From the NCBI GenBank assembly GCA_026315105.1, contig CM048744.1, positions 973,376,221 through 973,440,220 of the forward strand: a stretch of DNA of 64,000 nt, in the 5' to 3' direction. The notes beneath the pieces were generated by a model. The model saw nothing but the letters and a program-made list of their open reading frames with translations. It was not told where the DNA came from and did no database searches. Positions 55,710 through 64,000 of this stretch are shown one piece after another (the stretch's first letter is position 1; every line of letters starts with the position of its first letter). This DNA is from Locusta migratoria. Its lineage: Eukaryota; Arthropoda; Insecta; Orthoptera; Acrididae. Both the position numbers and the translations under genes were made by a program.

Positions 55710-56379
55710 TATGTACATATAACAGTAAAGAAAAAGAAATTGCCGCTTATTAAAATGTGTCGTATGATTGGGTGCAGCAGCGATGATTTCAGCACGCGCG
55801 GCGAGCTGACGTAAGAGAGAGCGCGCTGGTTTAAAGGCTGGTGCGGCATTGACCCAGAGCGGCAGCCAAGGTCGCCGGCACAGCTGGTCGCTTTCGCTGC
55901 CGCAGCCACTGCCGGCTAGCGTGCCACTTACACCCAAACACGTCACCGGCCGCGCCCACGCCACTCCCACAAAACTTGTTGTCGTTGTTGTTCGGGATGT
56001 TTTAGGGGGGGGGGGCAAAATTGCCTCATAAATTGCCGGATCTTGATAGTGTCGACAACCCCCCCCCCCCCCCGCTTGGCGCGTCTAAAGCCCCTTTCTA
56101 CACGGGAAGTGAGAGCTTATGAGATTACCCATGATGCACCGGTTACGCCGTCTGCGTACAGTGTAGACGCGTCCACTTGCACAAAATGCACGCATACGAT
56201 CGCTAGTAAGCGGCATAGGATGGATCCTATTCTCAGGCGTATAGAAGTGCTTCGCGCATGCGCAGACGACCGAATGGGGAACGCAGCTGACAAACTAAGC
56301 AGTCGGGAATTGGTTTGAGATTGTGTACTTGTCTCCTGCTCAGAGGAACGTAGTTTTTAGACTCAGTGATACTATAGAG
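55710..56379. other. GC-rich unassigned DNA
   Basis: 55790-55980 and 56120-56290 are GC-rich with CpG. Poly-G at about 56006-56015 and poly-C at about 56060-56073. No exon or element recognised. Confidence 0.4.
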
Positions 56380-56795
56380 GAATTGCATTAAAAATTTAAT
56401 ATAACCTGTGTACAATTTTTATTGAATACAGAGATATAGCTGTTAAACATGAAATCCAAACAAACGTAGAGCAAATGTAAACCAAGACATTTTCACTGAT
56501 TTATCCGTCGGTTCTTGGTAGTACAGCATCACACTCACTTAAAAGGAGAATTTTGTGTGTATTCTACACATTCATTTCCACTTAGTTACCCTGTTTTTAG
56601 CTTACTGGGACATATTCAGACTTTAAACTACGTCGAAAACCGGTTATTTAGATAAAAGTCAATATGGTGATCTACCAACAACCGACGAAAGAATCAGTCA
56701 AAATGGCCGTATCAGTTTGTTGTACATACCAAGCGCTGTATCTCTGTACACAATAAAAATTGGACACACGTTATATGAATTTTTAACTGCAAAAT
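56380..56795. mobile_element. foldback element with arms of over 100 bp
   Basis: Left arm (about 56385-56530) and right arm (about 56655-56790) are inverted relatives: GTACAATTTTTATTGAATAC against the complement near 56740-56760, and ATTTATCCGTCGGTTCTTGG against the complement near 56675-56695. Spacer about 120 bp, no ORF of note. Confidence 0.7.
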
Positions 56796-57987
56796 CGTCT
56801 TTATTACCATCTTCTAAAATATTTGCTGTTTTTCCTAAAACAGATGAAATATTTGTTTTTGGTGAGCATTATTTGAACCTTTATCCAAGTGAAAGTTCTC
56901 TTATAGACACCTGAGCTTGTTCATCATACACATAGGCGCCTCAAATCGCAGGGGCTGGAAGTATGTAATCGCATTTTATAATGAGGACGTTAACACATGT
57001 GAGCGACGTAGGTACGCATGAACTGCACGAAAACAATTAAATACAGTTTCAGAGTGGCAGTCTAAAATACAAATAAATGTTTTAATCATCACAATATATC
57101 TTACAGTTTTGAAATGCGGTGATTCATTAGCTATAGTTAACAACAAACGTAGTAGACGCGTGAAGCAGACGACTCAACAAATGCGTACCGTTTGAACGCT
57201 TCTTTGTAGTTCGGCGGTCTATCGCAAGGAGCGCTGCAGCTGACGACTTCCTTGTGCGTGTTGCTTGTCTCGTATAGAAACGGTTTAAAGAGACAATTTG
57301 GCGCACCTCTGCTAGTGGCGCTGGGGAAAAGTGCCACGCCCCCCCTCCCCCCTTAGATATATTTACGTTACAAGATCCGCAGAATGTCTTACCTCGGCTT
57401 GTTTGCCGCTTGCCTCAACTCGAGCTGAGGCGTCGGCATACCAAGATTCTTTATTTCACACTTCTTTTCGAAGCTTAAAGCCGAGTAATTCGTTTCCCAG
57501 AGATACTGAACGTTCTTAATTTTTCTTTGACCATAAACAACAACAACAACATATGAATATGCACATGAATACTACAACTGTAACATTATACTGTTAAGTG
57601 AGTGTAACAAAATGAATCTGTTACGATGAAGAGACAAGCTACCTTCAGATCACGTGACACAGTAAGCAGCACCCCGTCCTCATCTTACGCATGTACAAAG
57701 GCTCCCACATGTTTTCAAACAGTTAAATATTTGTGACAACGAAAGTATAAATGTCATTTACCTTCAAAATCGCGACACATTTGCATAAACGTCAGAAGTA
57801 TATGTGGCAAGTAACAATAAAAAAGTCATTGTTGTTCCCGCACTTTACTTAGAGGCTTCGAATATTTCGTGACGAATGCCATTGTGACCTATCATAGTAG
57901 TAGCACTACATTTGCGAGCAGTGGCACTGTTGTAGTGTATTATGTGACATTAACAACTAAGATAATACCGCCATGAATGAAAATGCG
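56796..57987. other. unassigned AT-rich DNA
   Basis: No gene, RNA or element ends recognised. Confidence 0.4.
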
Positions 57988-58190
57988 AAGCCGCGGCGGA
58001 TTAGCCGTGCGTGCTGGAGCGCCGTGTTGTGGTGCGCGCAGCAGTTTGCCGTTGGGGGTTCGAATCCCCCCTCGGGCATGGATGTTTGTGCCGTCTTTAG
58101 TATAAGGTAGTTCATAAGTAGTTTGTTAATGTAAGGATTGGTGACCCCGCAGTTAAGTCCCATAAGCCCTACAAACATTTGCACATTTTG
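57988..58190 (+). mobile_element. SINE family 1 variant with a different head
   Basis: The 3' half and B box (GGGGGTTCGAATCCCCCCTC) match family 1. The first 70 bp read GCCGCGGCGGATTAGCCGTG and differ, with the A box replaced by GGATTAGCCGTGC-like sequence. Confidence 0.75.
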
Positions 58191-58544
58191 AAAATGTGTA
58201 AGTGATAAGTTTTGAGTACTTTTTACAAACATTTTATAGTAGAGAAGATCAAAAACAAATAACCACTAAACTGAAATCTTTATAGGTTAAAAACACTTAT
58301 GTTTACCTTAAAAGCGGACGTCAGAACATACAGGATTAACCTGCAAACACGGGCCAAGAAGTATAATCTAAAATGTTTAAAAACAAAAATAACCATCTAA
58401 AATCGTAGAGCTACGCAATTTGCACTTAAAGTCCGTCACGGATGTCTGTATAAATTAGACACAATAAATAGTATCACACAATATATGCGTTCTGCGTATT
58501 GGTTTTCTTTACCGAGTAAAAAAAAAAAAAAAAAAAAAAATTTT

Positions 58545-58710
58545 CTAAACTTAATTCGGGTCATCGGGCCCTAAATTACAAACTACTTACAACCTAAGTT
58601 ATACTAAAGACAATATAAATATCCATGCCAGGGGGGCCCCGAAGGGGAACGGCATCGCGCATCGGAGCATAGCGCCACAATGCGCTCGGCCACTCCGCCA
58701 CGGCTTACAG
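58545..58710 (-). mobile_element. degenerate SINE family 1 variant
   Basis: Tail traces ('GGGTCATCGGGCCCTAAA', 'AAATATCCATGCC') and a head ending GCCGTGGCGGAGTGGCCGAG on the minus strand. A poly-A run (58519-58540) abuts the tail. Confidence 0.65.
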
Positions 58711-58966
58711 AGATCGTATCAATATGATAGATGCGAATAACAAAATGTATGTATGAGTAAATTCGTATCGATGAGGTAGATGCGAGTAACGAAATGTATT
58801 TATGAGTAATTCAGTATTTCGTATCAACCAAAGAATTCGTTACTCAGTACCGAATACATACGGTTTGCTACATCTCTAGTTCAATATGCTTAGGAAAATG
58901 TATCGCACATTGATGATCGTTAGCTTGCATTGATCACCTTTGATTGTGACATGTGTTTAATTTATC

Positions 58967-59370
58967 GTTGTTGTTGTTGTTGTGGCCTTCAGTCCGGAGA
59001 CTGGTTCGATGCAGCTCTCCACAATACCCTATCCTGAGCAAGCCTCTTCAATTCCACATAAGAACGGCAACCTACATTTGTCTGAATCTGCTTATTCTAC
59101 CCATCTCTTGGTCTTCCTCAGAGCTTTTTACCCCAAATACTTCCCTCCAATGCTAAATTCACGATTCCTGTATGTCTAAGAATGTGTCCTACCAATCGAT
59201 CCCATCTTTTAGTCAAGGTACACCAGAAATTCCTTTTCTCCCCAATTCCGTTCAGTTACGCGATACACACACCTAATCTTCAGCATTCTTCTCTAGCACC
59301 ACATTTCAAAAGCCTCTATCCTCTTCCTTTCCGCACTGTTTATCGTCCATATTTCACTCCCATGCAAACG
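58967..59370 (-). mobile_element. RTE-like LINE copy D, 3' fragment
   Basis: (TTG)n and TGTGGCCTTCAGTCCGGAGA mark the 3' end. The complement carries degraded C-terminal sequence up to the ATGGGAGTGAAATATGGACG block. Confidence 0.85.
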
Positions 59371-59479
59371 TGTGGTTCCTGAAGAGGGGCAGCAGCCTTT
59401 TCAGTAGTTACAAAGGCAACAGTCTGGTTGACTGACTAAGCTGGCCTTGTAATATCAGCTAATGTGGCTTTGCCACACA

Positions 59480-59678
59480 ACTCAACTCAACTGTTTGTTA
59501 AGCTTATGGGACTTAACAGCGGGGTCATCAGTCCCTAAACTTACAAACTACTTATCAGCTACCTTATACTAAAGACGGCACAAATATCCATGCCCGAGGG
59601 GGGATTCGAACCCCCGACCGTAGTGGCCTTGCAGACCGTGACTGGAGCGCCTCAGTCTCCTCGGCCACCGCGGCCGGC
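59480..59678 (-). mobile_element. SINE family 1 with target-site duplication
   Basis: Flanked by CTTTGCCACACA at 59468-59479 and, overlapping the last base of the head, from 59678. Intact B box and head. Confidence 0.93.
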
Positions 59679-59689
59679 TTTGCCACACA

Positions 59690-60445
59690 GTTACTGCGAA
59701 CGGGTGAAAGCAAGGGGAAACTACAGCCGTTACTTTTCCCGAGAACACGCAGCTCTACTGTATGAACATATGATTATGGCATCCTCTCGGGTAACATATT
59801 CCGGAAGTAAAATAGTCCCCCATTGGGATCTCCGGGCGGGGACTACTCAGGAGGATGTGATCATCAGGAACTCTTAATTTATCGTATGCTCCTACAATGA
59901 TGTATCACCTGTCACCTCACTTGTCAATCAAATGACCTTGTCCTTATGGATGTAGCAATTTTTTTCCGACAATGTAAACAGATGTGTTTGTGAGCTTCAT
60001 TCAGAGCTGATAATGCCCGATAATATTCCAACATACAAAAGTGTCGGCGTAAAACCGAAACGAGTATTAGGGTATTTCACGGCAGTCTGAGCTCCTTGTG
60101 TATATGTCCTTCGTTTAATGAAGCATGTCGCTAACGGTATTGAAACAGCATTCGTACGATGCATGCCAGAGTGCCTTTCTCGCGCAGACCGGCTCACGCG
60201 CTGAATGTTGCTCTACACGGAACGGTCCTGCTATTCACAGTAACTGCTCCGCGCTTGGCTCCGTGTGAAAGGCGCGACGGGGACCGCAAAAATTGTGGGA
60301 AAACGCACGCAGGCACAAACAACACGCCCGTGCCCGTGCGACTCGCCTTCTGCGTTTGTGGCGGCGCCTGCAGAAAGACAGGGAATGCCGCACGTCAGCT
60401 AGTGACAAAGAACACGTTGACGCTTTAAGCATTTCGGAAAAGGAA
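59690..60445. other. unassigned DNA, GC-rich at 60160-60400
   Basis: No element or exon recognised. Confidence 0.4.
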
Positions 60446-60598
60446 ATGTTCAAATGTTTGTAAAGCTTATGGAACTTTATGAGCTAACTTAAACACGACA
60501 CAAAAATCCATGACCGAGGGAGGATTCGAACCTCCGGCGCGGGAGACCGCGTGTTCCGCAACGTGGCGCTCCAGACCGCTCGGCTACTCCCGTGCGGC
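60446..60598 (-). mobile_element. related tRNA-Ser/Leu-headed SINE with a shorter body
   Basis: Minus-strand head GCCGCACGGGAGTAGCCGAG with a tRNA-like B box GGTTCGAATCCTCC, and a tail sharing AACATTTG with family 1 but lacking the 'gggtcatcagtccct' block. Flanks TCGGAAAAGGA and TCGGGAAAAGGA suggest duplication. Confidence 0.8.
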
Positions 60599-60639
60599 TC
60601 GGGAAAAGGAGTTTATGATATCTCTGCCTGCGATTTTAC

Positions 60640-60750
60640 CCCCTCTCCCCGACATTTCCAATACTAAATTGATGATTTCTTTGTGTCTCAGAATGTGTCG
60701 TACCAATCGATCCCTTCTTTTAGTCACGCAATGCCACAAATTTCTCTAAT
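60640..60750 (-). mobile_element. short RTE-like LINE fragment E
   Basis: Matches the C-terminal coding region of the family in complement (GTCTCAGAATGTGTCGTACC, CGATCCCTTCTTTTAGTCA). Confidence 0.75.
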
Positions 60751-60761
60751 ATTTGTGCTAC

Positions 60762-60835
60762 GGGGCGGAATGAGAACGCAGGACCTTCTGCTTACTACGC
60801 AGGCGTTATACCACTATGCCACCGTGACTTAATGG
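60762..60835 (-). repeat. tRNA-like sequence, probably a SINE head
   Basis: Minus strand: GGTGGCATAGTGGTATAACG (A-box-like) and GCGTTCTCATTCCGCC (weak B box). No body recognised and no intact cloverleaf. Confidence 0.45.
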
Positions 60836-61022
60836 ATACAGCGCCCGCACGGATTGTCTTAAAGCACGTCTCCCTCCACAACACAAACTTTAATTCTGCC
60901 TCATGTTCCCCTATATACAAACTTATCAATGTTTCCAAGATTCTCCAATAGTGCAATAGCGCCCTAGGAACGGTCCTGCCTTTGTATCTCAGGCACAAAT
61001 GATATAAATATCAAACAATAAA

Positions 61023-61078
<56 letters not shown>

Positions 61079-61495
61079 GTGTTTCACTAAGTGTGTTTGC
61101 CTCTGTAACTTATAAAATAATAGGTGACGTGAAATTTTAATGCGGTAGGTCAACACAAGAAATGTTACACTTTCTGCGGAGCTATGAACATGGCTTATTG
61201 TATCATTTTCCAAAGAGTTACAGCACAAAGATATAATTTTTTAAATGGAACAAAAGTTTTTTTTACTGTGCATTTGATTCGTTGAAACCAGCTGCGTCCA
61301 AATGAATTTAAACTGCATTCCTATCACTGTTAGTTTGGGAGCTACAACACTTCAAAGTTTCAGGGGCAGATACCACACGCTGTACAGAAAACATGGCTGT
61401 GTGGTGGATGACGGTGGGAAGTTGATTTACATGAGATGTTCAAATGTGTGACCATGTTCCTCGATGCATAATGCAATGCGCCGTCGAAAGGATCA
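60836..61495. other. unassigned DNA with a (TC)n(TA)n microsatellite
   Basis: Microsatellite at about 61030-61078. Nothing else recognised. Confidence 0.45.
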
Positions 61496-61497
61496 AA

Positions 61498-62730
61498 CTT
61501 GATGGAAAAACTTGTGGAATCTGACCTCGGGGAAGATCAGTTTGGATTTAGGAGAAATGTAGGAACACGAGAGGCAATACTCACATTACGACTTATCTTA
61601 GAAGATAGGCTAAGGAAAGGCAAAACTACGTTTTTAGCGTTTGTCGATTTGAAGAAAGCTTTTGACAATGTCGACTGGAATACGCTCTTCCAAATTCTGA
61701 AGGTATCAGGGGTGAAATATAGGGAGCGAAGAGTTATATTCAACCTATACAAAAACCAGACAGCACTTATTAGATTCTAAGGGCAACAAAGGGACGCAGA
61801 GGTTGGGAAGGGAGTAAGACAGGGTTGTAGCCTTTCCCCAATTTTATTCAATGTTTACATTGAGCAGGCAGTGAACGAATGGAAGGAGAAATTTGGAGAC
61901 GGCATTAAAGTGCAGGGAGAAGAAATAAAAACATTGCGGTTTGCCGATGACATAGTAATTTTGTCAGAGACCGCAAAAGATCTGGAAATGCAATTGAATG
62001 GAATGGACAGTGTCTTGAGAGGAAGATATAAGATGAACATTAACAAGAGTAAAACGAAGGTAATGGAATGCAATGTCAGAAAATCAGGCGAAGCTGAAGG
62101 ATTTAGCTTAGGTAATGAGGCAATAAAAGTAGTAGATGAATTTTGTTATTTGGGTACGGTAGCAAGATAACTTCTGATGGCCGATGTAAAGAAGATATAA
62201 AATGCAGAATGGTCTTGGAAAGAAAAGAGTTTCTAAAGAAGCGAATCTTGTTAACATCCAATATTAATTTAAATGTTAGGAAGTTCTTTCTGAAAGCATT
62301 TGACTGGAGTGTAGCATTGTATGGGAGTGAAACGTGGACGATTGGTAGTTCAGATAAAAAGATGATAGAAGCTTTTGAAATGTGGTGCTACAGACGAATG
62401 ATGAAAATTAGATGGGTAGATATGGTTACTAATGAGGAGGTGCTTAATCGAATCGGGGAGAAAAGGAGTTTGTGGCATATCCTGACTAAGTGAACGGATA
62501 GATTGGTTCTACACATTCTGAGACATCGAGGAATTGTCAACTTAGCATTAGAAGTTAGTGTGTGGGCTAAAAATCGTAGAGGGAGACCAAGGGACGAATA
62601 TAGTAAGCAGATTCAGAAGGATGTAGGTTGCCGAACGTATTCTCCGATGAAGAGACTTGCACAGGACAGGGTAGCGTGGAGAGCTGCATCAAACCAGTAT
62701 GCGGACTGAAGACCACGACAACAACAGGTT
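61498..62730 (+). mobile_element. RTE-like LINE copy F
   Basis: MEKLVESDLGEDQFGFRRNV at the left, AFVDLKKAFDNVDWNTLFQI, GVRQGCSLSPILFN (after a stop at 61780), LRFADDIVILSETAKDLEMQ, VALYGSETWTIGSSDKKMIE and the C-terminal RHRGIVNLALEVSVWAKNRR block. The tail GAAGACCACGACAACAACA ends near 62728. A frameshift lies near 62155 and a stop near 62491. Confidence 0.92.
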
Positions 62731-63105
62731 TCTGGCAGGGATGGTGTCAGTGCAGGTCGCGTGCTGCCGCTGTGGCTGGTGGTTTCCGTGAGCGCTGACC
62801 GGAATGCCAGCTCCAGACAGCGGACTCCGCCGTGCCTGCGCGTTCTGGCCGAGCGCTCCGACCGCACTTCCCGCACAGTAGTCCGCCGAGGGCAGCGGCG
62901 GCCAGGGGAGCTCGTGCTCAGGCAGTAGCTACACTGACGCAGCAGTCACTGCCGCTTAGGAAAGATGAACCAGTAACGAAGCCAATCACGCGCGCTCCGC
63001 GAACTGAAACGATCCTTACACGAAACTGAGCCCATACCACGAAAAGGCAAGTTTTATTCATTTTCATGAACAACTCACACTCAACCAAAAACGTGATTAT
63101 GGAAA
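62731..63105. other. GC-rich unassigned DNA between two LINE copies
   Basis: CpG-rich, no recognised domain in any frame. Confidence 0.4.
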
Positions 63106-63107
63106 AT

Positions 63108-64000
63108 TAGTTTTGTATGAAAATTACAGAACCATCAGTTTGATAAGTCATGGTTGCAAAATTTTAACACGAATTATCTACAGGAGAATGGAAAAGCTGG
63201 TAGAAGCTGACCTCGGGGAAGATCAGTTCGGATTCAGGGGGAACGTAGGAACCCGGGAGGCAATAATCACTTTACGTCTTATCTTAGAAGATAGATTAAG
63301 GAAAGGCAAACCTACATTTTTAGCGCCGGCCGCGGTGGCCGAGGTGACTGAGGCGCTCCAGTCACGGTCAGCACGGCCACTACGGTCGGGGGTTCGAATC
63401 CCCCCTCGGGCATGGATATTTGTGCCGTCCTAGTTCGTAAGTAGTTTAGGGACTGATGACCCCGCAGTTAAGTCCCATAAGCTTTACAAACATTTGAACA
63501 TTTTACATTTTTAGCTTTTGTAGATTTGGAGAAAGCTTTTGACAATGTTGACTGGAATACACTTTTTCAAATTCTGAAGTCAGCAGGGGTAAAATACAGG
63601 GAAAGGAGAGTTATTTACAACTTGTACAAAAGCCAGACCGCAGTTATGAGACTCGAAGGGCATGAAAGGGAAGCATCAGTTGGGAAAGGAGTAAGACAGG
63701 GTTGCAGCCTTTCTCCGATGTTATTCAATTTGTACATCGAGCAGGCGGTGAAGGAAAGCAAGGAAAAATTTTGAATAGGGATTAAAGTACAGGGGGAAGA
63801 AATAAAAACATTGCATTTTGCTGATGACATTGTAATTCTGTCAGAGACAGGAAAGGACTTGGAAGAGCAGTTGAATGGAATGGACAGTGTGTCGAAGAGA
63901 GCGTATAAAATGAACATTAACAAGAGCAAAACAAAAATAATGGAATGCAGTCTTAGAAAATCAGACGATGCTGAAGGAATTAGATTAGGTAACGAAACAA
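63108..64000 (+). mobile_element. RTE-like LINE copy G, interrupted by a SINE, runs off the window
   Basis: ENYRTISLISHGCKILTRII and MEKLVEADLGEDQFGFRGNV before the SINE (63325-63503), then AFVDLEKAFDNVDWNTLFQI, GVRQGCSLSPMLFNLYIEQA and a FADDIVILSETGKDLEEQ-like block (F changed to H in one position). A stop lies near 63772. Confidence 0.92.
63325..63503 (+). mobile_element. SINE family 1 inside LINE copy G, with perfect target-site duplication
   Basis: Flanked by TACATTTTTAGC at 63313-63324 and 63504-63515. Head GCCGGCCGCGGTGGCCGAGG, shortened middle, standard tail. Confidence 0.96.

Noticed and set aside
55674..56031. GC-rich frames as a coding exon
   Set aside because: No domain, no convincing splice sites and proline/alanine-rich composition expected from the base content.

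Overview
The window looks like intronic and flanking DNA of a large, transposon-rich insect genome. The host gene has insect-style GT-AG introns, and the repeats (Ty3/gypsy, Penelope-like, RTE- and jockey-like LINEs, mariner/Tc1, Helitron, tRNA-headed SINEs) are typical arthropod types. The repeat mix suggests a polyneopteran, perhaps a grasshopper or locust; that placement is inference. No bacterial operon, CRISPR array or functional rRNA/tRNA gene was seen.

One host gene is recognisable, on the minus strand: the 3' part of a CAP/sorbin (SORBS, vinexin family) adaptor gene. Eight coding exons can be placed at 48635-48839, 36362-36505, 30710-30824, 29157-29268, 28404-28529, 23846-24006, 20202-20284 and 15119-15287 (stop codon at 15119-15121). 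All have consensus splice sites and every exon-exon phase agrees. They encode a conserved charged helical segment, three SH3 domains and a proline-rich linker. The 5' exons, including the sorbin-homology (SoHo) domain, must lie beyond 64000. The AT-rich, transposon-poor stretch at about 11.8-15.1 kb is probably its 3' UTR and downstream DNA.

The rest is mostly mobile elements in layers. 1-4985: decayed Ty3/gypsy element with its 3' LTR (a solo LTR lies at 44293-44633). 6594-7768: dead mariner with intact terminal repeats. 9035-9400: internally deleted mariner. 9495-11706: Penelope-like element (PLE) with 720-bp inverted arms. 16130-18960: jockey-like LINE pieces. 20.5-25 kb: PLE tails, an RTE endonuclease fragment and a hairpin. 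25.4-26.9 kb: foldback with tRNA-like arms, then a LINE 3' end. 31.4-35.2 kb: PLE fragments. 37.2-42.9 kb: a mariner with about 120-bp TIRs, a Tc1 inside a LINE, and a jockey/CR1-like LINE. 44.8-64 kb: at least six copies of one RTE-like LINE, many SINEs, a three-copy tandem SINE array, a mariner, a Helitron and a foldback element.

The observations most worth following are: (1) hammerhead-ribozyme-like cores in Penelope-type repeats, whose stem II sequence differs between copies while pairing is mostly kept; (2) a three-unit SINE array, each unit flanked by the same 12-mer, ending 16 bp from a CAP splice donor; (3) CAP exon 5, which is frame-neutral, encodes half of an SH3 domain and is bracketed by long CU repeats; (4) an LTR family that begins with a tRNA-like pol III promoter.
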